Below, piece after piece: positions 13,434-27,179 of a DNA stretch of 64,000 nucleotides. Location of the stretch: contig NC_092561.1 of the NCBI RefSeq assembly GCF_037975245.1, positions 9,423,001 through 9,487,000 of the forward strand, given 5' to 3'. Within the stretch, counting starts at the first letter, position 1. Each line of letters opens with the position of its first letter. The notes under the pieces are model-generated. The model did no database searches, was not told the DNA's origin, and saw only the letters and a list, made by a program, of their open reading frames with translations. A program made the position numbers and the translations under genes. Source of the stretch: Apostichopus japonicus (Eukaryota; Echinodermata; Holothuroidea; Aspidochirotida; Stichopodidae).

Positions 13434-13545
13434 AAATAAAATAAAACTGTTAGCAAACTGCTTATCCACTAAAGAGCCTGTGTAGGAGAATGTGTAAAAG
13501 TAAGTTGCCTGAGTAGCAGGATCTTCTTCAAAGGCTAAATGACAA
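13434..13545 (-). mobile_element. Fragment of a Penelope-like/hammerhead-type repeat, copy 1
   Basis: This sequence matches 18411-18540 across aataaaataaaactgttagc, gagcctgtgta-gagaatgtg and gcaggatcttcttc. It lacks about 14 bases containing the gacgtttcgatcc core found in the other copy. The family assignment rests on that other copy's motif and is tentative; the homology between the two copies is directly visible. Confidence 0.6.
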
Positions 13546-15449
13546 GAAACAGTAACAGAAGGGACAAAAACACGCACAGAATACAGACAGGTTAATGAGC
13601 ACGGTGAACACAATACAGTATACTAAATATTATAATCTACAGTAACTTGTCCTTTTGACTGTTTGCTGGATAAAAAATGATACAACATCTATTCTAAATA
13701 TTATGAATCCTCGAAAGCAGAATCATCCCTCTTTGTGTAATGTACAGGACAACATGTGTCACATCTGGATGGCATGATTATTAAAACTTTGTAGAGAAAA
13801 TAACTGCTCTGCTATTTATTCTCAGATGAAAACCTGGCACCTTTCAGCGTTTCTTGTCATTTCTGTAAAGTGACAGGGTGTAACAAAAGGACATTTAGTA
13901 TCGTCAGTACACATATCGAATACATCGTGGGTAGGGATTGTTACTGTCATAGCCTCTGGCTGTTTATTAATAGTGGATCATGTTGCCCATGGCGTTAACT
14001 CATTTGGTAGAAAATGACAAGGACGGCTATCTTGTCATCTTTAGAAAGAAAGGATTAATTCTAATAAAACAATTTTTTTTCTAGGGTGATGAGTTTATTC
14101 TTTAATAGTTACAAGCTGCTTCCACATTTCATATGTTCAAATTATATTCTTATTTAAACTGGGCTTATTTTATTCAAATTAAAGGTTGAAATGGACCACA
14201 CCTTTAAGACTACCTTAGAAGGTTTATAAAGTCAACCCTAATAATTGTTAAGTAAGGAAGTTAAATTAATGGTGGCATCGAATTTTGTTTTCAATTTGTC
14301 AACCAGGGTCACTCTGTCATAATGCTTTTCATAGTATTACATCATAGGGATGTGTAATAATCAGCTGTTATTTGTTGATATGACTGTTTGTTTCTCTTTG
14401 GTTTCCCCGAAGGGTGAACAATGGAATCACTCTTACCTACCTTGCAAAATTTTGAGGGGGACCTCAGGTTGTAAAGTCTGCAATGACTATAACGTGGATC
14501 GCAAAGTCGGTAATTACTATTACCCTTAGATTCGTCCAACACGGCAACATACAGAAATGCTTTACTCAATGCCAAAGCCAGGAGTGAATTAATCAAGTCA
14601 CACATCCGGAGTCTATACATGATAAATTCTTCAATATCGCCATCATTATCCTTTGGGAAACATTTCATATTGTAGTTTTGACTTTGAAATGAGAGAATGA
14701 AGTGGTCAAAGCTAATAAACCAAGGTTATTTATGGTTAATACATAAAACAACAAAAGCAAGGAGCCGCCTCTTGATGTTAACTGATATTTATAAACAGGG
14801 CTACCCACTCCCCCCCCCCCTCAATAATATTGACAACAATTCTCAAACAGGGCCCGATGAACCACAGCCAGCAATTTAAGCACCTCTGCTTATTAATGCT
14901 TCAATGACTTTTGGAGTTTTGGGAATCTCAAAGCTATATCAGGATCCCTGCAGAAGTCACAATTAGGGTTACATGTAGGAGAGAAAAGGATCCCAAGAGT
15001 TACATTGATTGATTATAAACAAAAGGTTAGGAAACCACCAGGATTTAGATTATAGTTGATTGCCATACAGTATAACCATATATTTGTGTCTATTTGTGCT
15101 GTAGTGAATGCATACACATTTCCACTGTATAATCGTATAATAAAGGAAGTTACACATACACCGTTGACTTGAAGCAGCTGATCATGGAACACAATACGTA
15201 TATATCTATGAGTTGTTTACCCCTTATTGCCTGTTGTTTTGTAACCTCGATGTGTTTATTTATCAGGAAGTGGTTGATGATGACATCACAACTGTATTGC
15301 TATTGTATGCATGCTGATTGGTTTAATATCTGCTTTCATATGACATCTCACATGGTTTGCTTTTTGTCCAGAAAAAAGCATTAAACAGTTGTCTGTGACT
15401 ATACCCAAAATGTCCCATTGTCAAGTTATTGAATTGTAAGTTGGAGTTT

Positions 15450-15812
15450 GGAGGGGTGGGGGGGGGTAGGGTGAGATGGGGGTGAGATGGGTGTGGGAAG
15501 GGATGAGAGAAGGGATGAGAGACAGGGTGATAGATGAATAGAAGGTATGTGATTAAGGTATGGGGATGTGTATAGAGGGAAAGGAATGGAAAGGGATGGG
15601 AGTCGAGTGGAATATAGGATTTAGTGAGAATGGGATATGGGACTTAGTGAGAATGGGATAGGAGGAATGGGGTGGGATATGGGATTGGGAGAATGGAGGA
15701 TAGGGGTGGGATATGGGATTGGATATGGAGTTATTGTGGGATGGGATATGGGCTGGGGCTGGATGTGGGATGGGACTGGATATGGGATGGGGCTGAGGAA
15801 CAGGTGGGATGA
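15450..15812. repeat. Degenerate gggatatgggat simple-sequence region
   Basis: About 360 bp of purine-dominated sequence are built from gggat, gggatgg and gggatatgggattgg variants. There is no fixed unit, but the bias is strong. Open frames on both strands (repeated SHPIPYP-like or GMGWDMG-like peptides) are products of the repeat. Confidence 0.8.
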
Positions 15813-16861
15813 TGATATGGTATCAGATGGTTTGGAGTTAACCTTTGATAATAAAAGCATCTCCATTATATAAGAAATCAACCAAATTTCAGTTGCTTAA
15901 TGTCTCCATTAGCATACACTGTATTTCTTAAAATGTCATTTTTTTTTCATTTCTGAAATAAAATGTTAGCTGCAAAAGAGTGATAATGCAGAGTGATTAA
16001 TCACTCTACGATCTCTCGACAGATCTTTGTCTGAAAACGTATTTTTGTCATCCTTGAGGTCTTAATACTGCAGAAGTGATTATAGCACGCTATACATACA
16101 GTAGCTGCTACGATGCAATGACTAATGACTAATATTAACAAGTTCTTTAAAAAATCAAACCATTTATCAGAACCTCATCACCGCCATGACTAGTCGACTA
16201 GTTCTAATTAACTGCACTCGTATTTAAAAACCTGGTCTCTGATTTTTCAAGGCCAACATTACAATAACTGTATTGATTGAGTTGTTTGAGGGCTTTACGT
16301 CGTTAGCAGAGACTTTGCCACTTGCTAGAATTTTTGAGGGCACACTGTTTTGAGAGAATGCTGCCAGGTACAGCTGCAGATATGACATACTTAGGCTTTA
16401 ATGTTTGATTATTCTGCAGATGCTAATTAAACAGGGATGGAAACAGCTACTCAAGCCTTTATGATACCTGGAGGCGGGGGAGGGGGGGGGAGGGGGAAGG
16501 AGAAGCACAGAGTGCAGACATGTTGAAAGCTGTTTTTGAAAGTGGAGTCATTGTGTAAGCTTGCGGTGAAGATTAATTCCATGATAGTAATAATTTGTAC
16601 ATTTATATACATATTTATAGTATTTATATTACACAAGGGAAACTACTTGAAAAATAATAATTAGGCAAGTATGAGTGTTATTAAAGGAAGACATGAAAAG
16701 GGATAAACTCATGTTGTATTAGCTGCAGTCCATATGTAGTAACTTGTCCCCATACAATAATTAATGTTATCTTATGTAACGTAAGTACAGTTACATGGTT
16801 TATTTGTTTGTGCAACCTTTGTTTTATTGCATGCATTGTTTATTATTTTTTTTCTTTTCTT

Positions 16862-17002
16862 ATTGCCTTTGTACGGGGGGTCTGCTTCGTAAGAGCCTCG
16901 GCTTTCTCAGACCACCTCCACTTGTCGCATACATTTTCTTCTATTATTGTGTATTATATTTTGAATGTGGAAACAAATAAATGAAATGAAATGAAAATGC
17001 AT
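16862..17002 (+). mobile_element. 3' end of a non-LTR retrotransposon (L2/CR1-like)
   Basis: The stretch 'gtacggggggtctgcttcgt aagagcctcggctttctcag ...' is followed by a T-rich region and ends in aaataaatgaaatgaaatg. A short conserved 3' region with a tail of TGAAA-type repeats is typical of L2/CR1-clade LINEs. Only the tail is present, with no reverse transcriptase sequence. The clade is inferred from tail style. Confidence 0.45.
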
Positions 17003-18410
17003 TATTACGTTGGTGATACAGGTTTTGGATTCTTTAAGGTTATAAAGAAAGAATTGAATTGTGTGTAAGGACATTAGGCCTGTTAATATGTCATCATAAT
17101 TGTGCGCTATCTGTAGGCATGTAACTGAAGCCCACAGGACACTTATCCAAAAAAATACAAAAATACAAAAATCTATAAAGTATAAAGTTGACTGTGATGA
17201 GTTCAATATTTTGACTTATTAAACTGTTTATTCATATTTCATCATTTGACCTAGTTCTTTATATGTGAGACTGTGGTTTGTGTGAATGACAATTATAAAT
17301 GTTAACCTTTGTCTAAAAATTTTCCCCCTGTTATCTGGGAAACATTTTCCTACTAAATAGCACAAATTCCAAAAAATAAACCCATTTCCTATTTTTTGTT
17401 TTGTTTTTCTTTGTTCAGAAAAGAATTCTCAAATCTTTCAAAATTGAGGTCTATAATTTTCAGATCAAATGGGCTTGGGTGCAAAACCAGCTTTTATTAA
17501 AGTGGATCATCTCTAATTATTTCCTCCTCCCCCCCCCCTAATGTTTTGTCACTCTTCATTTTGCCTCACAATACTTCTCCATCGGTGTTAAGTGGAGATA
17601 CCTCTTTTAGCCAACAATAATATCTTGGCGGATGACCTAAAAATATTATGATTCGGGCAGGATATTTTCCAATTAGAGTTTGCATTTAGTAAATTTACAA
17701 ATTGTTTTTTAAGGTTTCTTAAAACTCCCATCTTTTATTTATTAATCTTTACTCATCCTACCAGCTTACAATTCCATTCATATCATAATTGAACTGTCTA
17801 AAGTCTAGACACTAAATATGCAGGCCAAAGAACCTGGTTTTGTAGTTCAACACCCTTCTTTTTTTAAACTTTTAACAGTATTTTCCCTCAGTTTATAAAT
17901 TTATGGTCAATCAAAGTTCAATTGGCAGTATAATTAAAAGTTCTGCTCCATTTAACCTGGTCCCATTTTCTTAATCTCTCCTATTTCCTTTATTGTTGTG
18001 ATTTTGTCCTTCAAACCACAAAGGGTAGGTATAGAAGTTGATTGTTACCACAGAACAAAAGAAGCTCTGTGGATATTTGGTTGGAGAAGAATAGACCAAG
18101 GTATTGTTAAGATGTGTGTAAAGACTATATGTGTGTGTAATAACAGGCCATTGTTTATTGGCTTCCCTTGGCATTACATTAGAGAAAATTATTTCCAGGA
18201 AATATTAACTTTCTGTATCTTACCTTTCACCACCTCCAATTTGTTTGTATTTGCTGGAGGTACGCAGTGACTCAAAGTCCACTTGTATTTGCCTTGCCAG
18301 CAACCTGCCCCAACTAATTTAAAAAAAAATTAAAACATGATGGAATTAGAAATAAATAAAGTAAGAGAAAGAGAAAAAGGACAACCACAAAAGCATCTCC
18401 CTTAATTTAC

Positions 18411-18540
18411 AATAAAATAAAACTGTTAGCAAACTGCTTGACCACTAAAGAGCCTGTGTACGAGAATGTGTAAAAGTAAGTTGGCCTGACGTTTCGATCC
18501 TAGCAGGATCTTCTTCGGAGGCTAATATTACAAGTAACAA
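18411..18540 (-). mobile_element. Penelope-like/hammerhead-type repeat, copy 2
   Basis: Read on the minus strand this has CCGAAGA, a 5-bp hairpin (GATCC-loop-GGATC, 18496-18510), then GAAACGTC. That order resembles the CUGANGA / helix II / GAAAC-GUC core of the minimal hammerhead ribozymes known in Penelope-like retroelements. The second core base differs (C for U) and I could not fold the flanks, so activity is not claimed. An inverted diverged copy lies only about 60 bp downstream. Confidence 0.5.
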
Positions 18541-18601
18541 CGTGATTTAAAAGTGGATATTTTATTAAAAGAATTACTAATTTCACAGTTTTCTTATCAG
18601 T

Positions 18602-18712
18602 TTGCCTTTTAGGAAGATCCTAGCAGGTTTGAAACATCAGGCCCTCTTTACTTAATACACATTTACCTATACTGCAGGGTTTTTGTATTAGATAAGCAGC
18701 TTGTTAACAGTG
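18602..18712 (+). mobile_element. Penelope-like/hammerhead-type repeat, inverted copy 3
   Basis: On the plus strand this reads aggaagatcctagcaggttt, gaaacatcaggcc, then tttactt-a-tacacattt and cagcttgttaacagtg. This is a diverged copy of the reverse complement of 18411-18540. The two copies thus face each other around a short AT-rich spacer (18541-18601). Confidence 0.6.
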
Positions 18713-19743
18713 TTTCCTATCTTTTTCCCCTTTTATTTTTATCAATTGCAAAGAAGTAGGGTGTAGCAGGTGATGATGGTGTGTTTGTGGGTCTGGTATA
18801 AACAACCTAGAGGTGTGAAGATTTCAGATTACATGGAAACTTCAATAATCAGGGAAGAACACAGCAGAGAGATTTATGAGGCTACAGAAGCTGCTTACCA
18901 GTGCATGGGCAGCTTTGTATGAGCTGAAAACCTGAACCACTGACAGTTTGTTTACAAATAAACAAACCATGTAAATAAATAAACAATAATGTAAGCAAGG
19001 ATGTTACCCTTTGATGTGGGGTATTAGGACATTGTGTTAAGTTAGAGAAGTGACAATCCTTGGAGGCCAAGGAGCTGATGACAAGGGTCTTGCATATTTC
19101 TCAGATAACTAAAATACCAAGTAAAGGACATTTGGTTATATGGTCAAAGGCATTCTGTCAAACAATTTAGTGTCCTGAGGAGAAAAAGCAAAGCCTACTG
19201 CCCTAATGGTATACCGAGACTTGATGATCATATTTTCTGAGCAGCTTTGCATTTGGTCAGTAATTTTTGCCAAAAGTACAGAGTATTACTCAAATTAAAA
19301 CCTGTAATTGAATCAAATAGGAAATTACCCTTGTAGATTAAGTCTCAACAAATGATCTTTAATGAAAGAAGAAGTATTTAATTAGATTCAATTAACCGTC
19401 AACATTTTAATTGCCAAGACATTTGATAATATATAGTTAAATGCATGTTAAAGGAATGTAAAAGATTTCAAACTTTGTTATTTGAAATGTGAACATGGCA
19501 TGAACTTGTGACAAACTTTTTCACTCTTGGGTTTGACTGTGGAGGGGGGGGGGGGGTGAAGGTGGTGTAGGGCTCTTCAAGGAGGGATGGATGAGAATTA
19601 GCATTAATTGGGCAGCCTTGCGTGTTGTATGTGTTGTATTGCAGGTCATTAATGATAATTATTACGGAGTACTTTATCACGCCATGTTAGTAGAATTAAC
19701 ATAAATTTTAAGTACCAAATATTGGATGAAAAAAATATGAAAT

Positions 19744-19792
19744 TGGTCTGACATTTTTATCCTAGCAACAATTGATCTTCCTTAGAGAAAAT
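19744..19792 (-). mobile_element. Possible fourth, decayed copy of the same repeat
   Basis: The string ggtctgacatttttatccta, followed shortly by gatcttccttagag, parallels ggcctgacgtttcgatccta and gatcttcttcggag at 18483-18520. The match is short and degenerate, so chance similarity cannot be excluded. Confidence 0.35.
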
Positions 19793-21289
19793 CCTCCTAG
19801 ATGGATAAACATTTTGTATCAATATTTGAGAGTAATCACATTGTGGTCTGCACTTATTTGCATTTCCTAGGAGTATATATGCTACCAGACAAAAAAAATC
19901 ACAAATATCTGGGAAACTACCGGGATCACCAAAGTGAACAGGCAAATGTGTTACAGAACTTTATAAGCTGTGATGCAAATTTATGAACATAACCTTATAT
20001 ACTTTGCCTCTTTGATATTTAGATATTGATTCACTGTTAAACTGTACTCTTTGGTGTAATCTTATGATCTGTTGTTTGCATGCTTCATTTACTCTGTATT
20101 AAACAGTTTTTGGTATCAAGACGGCAACCTTTCCTGTTTCACTGATTTTAACTACAATTTCTCAGAAATCCTTGAGATGTCTTTTCACACAGTTTGCCTA
20201 ACACACACCAATAACCTGACTCATAGTGACACACACATGTGTTCATGCCTGTATTGTATGTTTGAAATGCTGGGATTTCTCTCTATTAAGAAAAGTGCTA
20301 GGACTGTGTCTATGAATTTAAGTAGAATTGTGTGGATTGAGTTAGGTAGAGTAAATGATAAAATCATCTCCAGTTCCACAGTACAGTATTAAACCAGAAA
20401 TAAGGTGAGAATTTTACTAAATTTCAGGACAGGTTTTAAGTTTAAAAAAAAGTTTATTTTTTTAGTATGTTCTGTATAGCATTATGATGATACTTTTCAA
20501 ACTTTGACAAACTTGCTTTTCTATTAAAAAAAATTGGGGGTGGAGAAAGGGGGGGGGGTCATTGTGGGATGAGCAAAAAAATGTGTGTGATACTTTCGTA
20601 AACTTTATAAATCCTGAGCATAAAATCTTTTTCAGAAAACAAAAATGTGAGGTTTGGCTGGTAAGGTGCTAGGCATTATTATGTTTTATTTTGTTTATAT
20701 TTTATATTTATAATTGTATTTAATGGGGGAAAAAAATGAAGAACTTTCCAAGAAAATTTTGCTTGCAATAGAAATTTCCCAAATTGAACTGAGATTTTTG
20801 ATACTTAAAAAAATAAAGATAAAATTCTTCTCTATCTGTTGTAATTTAGAGCTTAATAAATATTAAGGTCATATTAAAGTGATAAGATGAAAAACAACAG
20901 TAACTTCCATGATGTGCGGCATTTACTCCTATGCCTGGTGTTTTATATAGATTAGGTAGTTCTCTCTGCACACAGTGCTGTATCTGTATCTTAAAGCAGA
21001 ATCCCTTAAAGTAGCATTCGGGATGTGCTTACAAATGTCCTATCACACAAAGCAGTAAATTTGCTACATTTTCTATTTTTACAAATAAATTATGAAAACC
21101 TTAAAACTGGGATGAATACCTCTGAGGTCTTTATTGTAATTTTTTCCTGTGGGCCCTATACATGCAATAGAAACACAATAAAATACCATAAAATATCATC
21201 TTGGAATTTCTGTCATTCAGAATATGTTTTTGTAATTAATCATTTTTTTGGCTAATATTGCAGTCCTCGGAAGATAAGGTTAGTCTCAT

Positions 21290-21990
21290 GTTGTTTGATA
21301 CTGATTAAGAACTGCTTTAAATCATTCAGAATGTGTTCCTTTAATGATATTGTAAATCCTGTAACACACGCCTCAGTGTCAAGATTGATAGGTTTAGCTA
21401 TGAGTCAAATCCTGGGAACACTCAATTTTACATTTATTTTAATTTTTAATTTCTTTTTATGCTGTTTGACATGATAATCCTACTAAAATGTAGATTTCAA
21501 AGAGATGGATTTTGACATTTTTAATATCAAATGATAATATATAGTTAAAGTAAAATTTTGGTTTGTCATTCTCAGTGTTTTGTATAACTGAAAAAGAAGG
21601 CAGTGAATTTAAAGGAGCTTAGAATGTGTTCTTGTTTGATAAAAGGGCAATACCGTGTATACCTCTCACAGGTGTAAGTCTCAAAACTAATGAAACCCTG
21701 AAGGCTGCTTTAAAAGAGCTTATAATGTGTCCTCTTTGATATAGATAATGTTGTGTATGTCTCATATAGCACAACTCTAAAAGCTGAAAAGAAACAGTGA
21801 ATGCTTATTTAAAGGAGATTAGAATGTGTTATTGTGTGATATAGGCAATGCTGTGCATAACTCCCACAGGAGTGAGTCTTAAAGCTGAATGAAACCCTGA
21901 AGGCTGCTTTAAAGGAGCTTAGACCGTGTTATTGTTAGATGCTCAATATTGTGTCCATATATACCTCATAAGGAGATTTGATTGAAGCTT
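21290..21990. repeat. Degenerate tandem array, unit about 100 bp
   Basis: The phrase 'ttaaaggagcttagaatgtgtt' or close variants recurs near 21610, 21711, 21811 and 21910. Between occurrences lie 'gcaat-c-gtgtataact', 'cacaggtgtaagtctcaaa' and 'tgaaaccctgaaggctgc'. An earlier, weaker unit starts near 21310. Copies are well diverged. Confidence 0.8.
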
Positions 21991-22834
21991 AGCATTTTCA
22001 TTGAATATTGCTTTAAATGGTTGAAGTTTCTTCAGGCAAGTCATTTTGTCAACAATGGTTTGTGGATGTTGTAAATCTTTGAGCGATAAGGTAAACTATC
22101 GCTTTCAACCAAAAAAGCCATGAATCACAACCGAAAGCGCTGGATACATTTCACCTCCAAGATCTTGGGAGATTGCAATTAAAAACTAAAATCTGTCAAA
22201 TAAAAAAAGAGAAAGTTTCATATAAAAAAGATGATGATGACATCATGTTTGTTTGATCACTTGTGAGTGGTTTGTTTTAAAGTTACCGATGAGTAAGAAT
22301 ATTTACAGGTTTGTGGCAGTACTTAGACCATGCTGCCCAGGTAGTTTGGTAGTTTGTTCACGTCTTTGAGAATGCAAGGGGATCGGGATATATGAAGCCA
22401 ACCTCTGACCTTCCACACTTGGGGAGGGGGGGGGGATGTGTGGTGGACCAACATCGAATGTAGTGGTATATATTCAAGCTGCGTCCATTTTATTTTTCGT
22501 ATTCATATTTTAAGGGGTTTTGACATTTTGTTACTTAAATTTACTTAAATCTCACTTTTTTCTTTATGTAGGAATTCCACTGTAAATCTATATTATTTTT
22601 AAAATTATTCCTTCGTATTATATTTTTTTTTATATTAATATCCAAGCTGTGTCAAGTTTATTCTCCATATTCATATTTTAAGGGTTTTCTCAATTGTTGT
22701 CATAATAATAATGATATATGCAGGTGCGATAAACGAGCTGGTTAAAATACTGCGCATCTGTCTAGTTATGACATGTGTCTTACTGTCTGTCTGTCTGTGG
22801 TTATACAGAAGTGATGATGACCAGTAACAGGAGG

Positions 22835-23020
22835 TTTCGGATCACATGAACGCCCGAGCGTTCACGCTAGGATCTGAATCGCTCTTGTGTGGTCAGCATC
22901 CTCCCCTTAAAGGGAGATGATGATGATGGGGTTTGATCCTGAGAGGTCGACTGTTCACACTAGGATATTGATCCCCTTGCGATGTCTGATCTTCCCGCAT
23001 TTTCTAATGTGAACGAGGCT
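22835..23020. repeat. Dispersed repeat R1, uninterrupted copy
   Basis: This shares 'gatcacatga', 'cgagcgttcac', 'ggtcagcatcctccccttaa aggga' and 'tgtctgatc ... aatgtgaacgag' with 58940-59510. It contains internal partly inverted motifs (ttcacgctaggatc and gttcacactaggat). The corresponding second copy is split by a hAT MITE, so this copy represents the pre-insertion state. The class is unknown. Confidence 0.75.
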
Positions 23021-24200
23021 TATTCATAATACTGTTTGGCGAATGCTTCATAGCTGTATGTTTGGTTGTGTGGAGGGATTTACATTTCTCTCTAACCTAA
23101 CCATGTATTATTGTCACATAAACCAGATAATCCCTTAATCCGACAAACAGGATCTAATGTGTCTAAAACAACTTGACTATTAATAATCGGCAAATTATTA
23201 AATGGTTAATCCAGAACTCGATAAGATCTTTTTCTTTTCATATTAAAAATGTAGACAATTTTTTGCCTAAATTAAAAGACAGTAATTTAAAGCAAGTACA
23301 CTCTGTTTTAATAATGTATTCATTCGCACACATTTTAGAGTAATACAGCCATAAAACTGTCTGCCACTTTGAACAAGAGGACATATTCAAGAACCTATAC
23401 TCATTAATGTTAATATATATGCATTCACACTTGCTCATTAGCATTGTATCATTCACTTGATTTTGCTTCAAATAAAACCTTGGAAAAGTAATTAGATTGA
23501 CACTTTCATATTTCATTTTAATTTATTTCTGTCATTAATTTTGATGACATGATTGCATATTTGATTCATTGAAGTTTATGTAACATTTTGATTGCTTCAA
23601 ATTTATGTACGAATTATAGAGTGCATATAGAGGGCACTGTTTAGTATTGTTGTCCTTCATCAGTCATTGAAATTTACCTCCCATTGTCAATTGAACATTC
23701 TGGAATGCTACCCTCTTGTTCTGACATTATTACACTACTATTGCATCGACCAATCATATAAAGTGTCACTGCTGTTTCTGTGTACCATTCGGCACAATTG
23801 GAAGCTTGCTAATTATATTGGTGTGACACCTTACATGTGAATCCCTGGTTACCATAGTTACTGGAAGGGACCTGTTTTTTTTGTCATGCAGTTTGTTGAA
23901 GCTTTTATTATTATAAGATTGGAGTAAATTAATGAATTCTTCTGTGACAAAAAAAAAAACCCATATGTGTAGGATTGCACCATTATACCTGGAGGGGTAG
24001 ATGGATGAGTAGGATAGCAGGTTGGAATTTTGTCGACATTTTGATCGTGAAAGATTAAGATATGAGGAGAGCTGGTGTAAGGGTAGGGGGAGGGGACACA
24101 GGGAGAGGATGGTGGGATGGTTAGGGAGGATATTCAATATCTTATGAACTAAAAGAAATTTAAAATTATACTTCTTTCCATAGTCCTAGTCATAAAATTA

Positions 24201-24280
24201 GTATAATAATAATAATAATAATAAAATAGTACTAATATAGCGCGTTCATCAGCAACGCTGCTCGAAGCGCTTTACAGGAA
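24201..24280. mobile_element. LINE-tail-like element with AAT repeats
   Basis: A run of aataat units is followed by 'atagcgcgttcatcagcaac' and 'gctcgaagcgctttacagg'. The combination of (AAT)n with a 'tatagcgc ... caaagcgctttaca' block is a familiar dispersed L2-type tail in aquatic animal genomes. A trace of the same block occurs at 56754-56773 (cctctcaaagcactttata). Confidence 0.5.
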
Positions 24281-26451
24281 TTTAAACAATTAATATACAG
24301 GAAACATATGAGTGGCTTCATTTTACTTGCAGATGTCATGTTTTTACTCCAAAATTTTACTAAGCCACCAGAGGAACGAAAACAAACATTACAATGTTGT
24401 CTGTTGCCATTGTAAAGATCGAACGAGAAAATGTTTTCACACATTCGAAGATGTGTCTATGCTCCAGACTGCTATGAAATCTCAAGGTGAAACATTATGA
24501 GATCTCTGCTAGTACGTACGTCGCTTTTAATTCAGATATTCGGATCAATGTCGATACAGCCATACTCACCTACCAGTTACCTGTAAATACCATGCAATAT
24601 GCAAATTAGAAAGAAAATGGCGATGCAGAGTTTTTTTTCCTTGAAAAGTGGTAATGTTTGGCAATAGGATTTGGAAAATGTTTAAACGAAATGGGCGAGT
24701 GATATAATCTTATTACCATTCCTTGTCGGTATGTCCTTTCATCATCTATATGTCAATCAAGCCTTCGCCATGAATTTGAAATCGAAAGTAATGAAAAAAA
24801 AGAAAGGGAGACAAACGTAATTTAGAAATATATGGAGACTTTTAGATATGTTGTTTTGTCCTATTCATTGATCTGGACGAGTGTTTGTGTGAAAACTATG
24901 AAGCATCTCGCATAGAACAAAGTAAAATCAATTGGTATTTTGGAAGGTCCGTAGCAAATAATTCTCCGTATTCTCAAATTCGCGCGTTGCCGTGGATTTT
25001 GCTATTGTTCGAGTATCGACTCAAAAAATACCTTTGTGGAATGACTGACAGCGTATGCAATTTGTTCTGAGCTGCAAAAAGCCAGAAAAGAAATAAAAAT
25101 AATAATAAATAAATAATATAAAAAATGATATCATTTTATATACAGTAAGACAATTTACTAAGAATTGTATCATTTGGATCGAAGCGAATTAAGTCTGACA
25201 CGTTAATCGGGCAAATTTTTAAAATCATGATCGAGTTTTAATAACAGATGGCTGTTTTGTTTTCTTTTTGGAGCAATATCCTGATATTTGAAAAATGAGA
25301 CATCTGTGAGGAATACGTATCTGTTTGTGTCATTTTAAAATGGATTAGTTTTTGCTTGTCACTTCAAAATCTGCAATATTTGAGTTTGTTAGTTTCCTTT
25401 GGATAGAACCAGAATAACATTTCGCATCTGTTTTGGGGGGAATATTTTATATTTTACCGCAGAAGATCCAAACCTGATAACGGTGTGGAGTGACGTTGTA
25501 AAGAAAGTCTGTAACTAGTGTAACTAATTGTTCATTGATACATTTAATAAGGAGTTTGTGGTGTATCTCCTATCTATTTATTTCTGTAGTTACACCTCCG
25601 ATGATATCTGTAAATGTTTGAATCAGAGTTCCAACCTTAAAATTCATCCCTTCATCAGATGTGTTCTGCCGGAATTTCATGAAACTGTCTAAAAATATTT
25701 TTTGGAGAAAGGACCAAACTGAGGATTAAACTGGACACATATATTCGGTGTTTTTCACTCTCTGTCGTAGTTTTGATATCTTTTATAAGTCTCCGATCTG
25801 TCAAGTAAGATGTAGCTCCGATAACAAACTGGATTGAAATTGCCGCAAGTGAAAAAAAAAAAACGAAAAGAGGGGATATAATAAAAAAAAAAGGGAAAAA
25901 AAGGCTATTGCAAAGGCCACCAGAGGAATTTACAAGTTCTTGTTTTATGACACTACTTCACATAATTTAAGAGGTCCTTTAAATGTAAAGTTGACATTTG
26001 GATAAAATTTATGACATGTGTATCACTTGGAGTGTTGACTATGGGTTTGTTGACTAATAGGTAAACATTGCTACTTCCTTTACAACTTCTGACTGCATCG
26101 AGATATGTTTTAGATATATGCTCTGTGCTGCATTGAGAAGTGTTTCTGAATATTATCCAGGGTCAACTTACTTGAAAAGACTTGTAAAACTATCTGCTGT
26201 AAAATATTCAGTGGATTCGGATTTGGCCTGTAAAGATCACAGACGCCTTATTTGGTAGGCAGTTTGAAGGAGTCCACGTTAGTGAGATATCTGAATATGT
26301 AACATTAACTCGAATGTAATATTTATTCGAAGGAAATAACGGTTTTTAATCGGTATGGAATAACACCCCAATGCGATTGAGGTATGGCTGTTGCAAGAGC
26401 CTCTACGAAGGTAAACAATATTGAATTATTCCTGTTTCTACATTTTAAAGT

Positions 26452-26512
26452 TTGGGGGAAGGAGGGGCAGGGAGGGAGGGCAAGGGGAGGGAGGGGAGAA
26501 GGGAAGGCAGTG
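26452..26512 (+). other. G-quadruplex-prone tract upstream of exon B
   Basis: Repeated ggg and gggg runs (ggggg-aagga-gggg-ca-ggg-a-ggg-a-ggg-caa-gggg-a-ggg) satisfy the quadruplex pattern on the + strand, 1.4 kb before the isoform B start codon. Confidence 0.7.
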
Positions 26513-27085
26513 GAGGAGTAGAAAGAAAAGGAGAAGGGTTGATTAATGGTAAATATGATGAGGGGTGTTTTTCTCTTATTTGCCTAATCTCCTCATTCCA
26601 CCAGTGGCAGAGATTAAAACCAGGATGGTATATTCAACTAGTTGCATCAGGTTGCTTTCAAAAATTCTAATTTTAATACATTCCTATCTCACCAAATATA
26701 CACTCACAGTGTGCGTGTGTGTGCACAATATTCCGTACAAACATTCTTTTCATCCAGAAAGGTGCAATTAGCTGGTAATTAATTATTCTTGTTACCAGTT
26801 AACTTTTTTTTACAGTAATAACAAACATCTGTCTGTTAATACCACGATATATTCATTTGCTATAAAGTGGTGTGACAAAATAATAAAATCAATTTTGATG
26901 TGTTAATTTTGGGAATTTTGTCGATGTAAAGTTGTAAAATTGAATGCCTGGTATTAAACATAGAGGCAGCATAGAAACAATTAACAGCAGAGTGTTGACG
27001 AGCGGTTACTCGAAAGTTCCAATTCTTTCTTCCCTTGGTCTGTTAAATCTGCTATATACACAATTGAAATTTCACAATTCGTATC

Positions 27086-27089
<4 letters not shown>

Positions 27090-27176
<87 letters not shown>
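27090..27176. repeat. (TA)n microsatellite
   Basis: About 43 uninterrupted TA dinucleotides. It is the longest pure dinucleotide tract in the window and likely a cruciform-prone, length-polymorphic site 760 bp upstream of exon B. Confidence 0.97.

Positions 27177-27179
<3 letters not shown>

Noticed and set aside
14342-14668. Minus-strand open frame of 108 codons with mixed composition
   Set aside because: The composition looks almost protein-like, but I recognise no motif and there is no adjacent exon. A homology search would decide; without one it is not annotated.
23838-23860. X-box-like ggttaccatagttactgg
   Set aside because: The second half-site is AGTTAC instead of RGYAAC, so the consensus fails.
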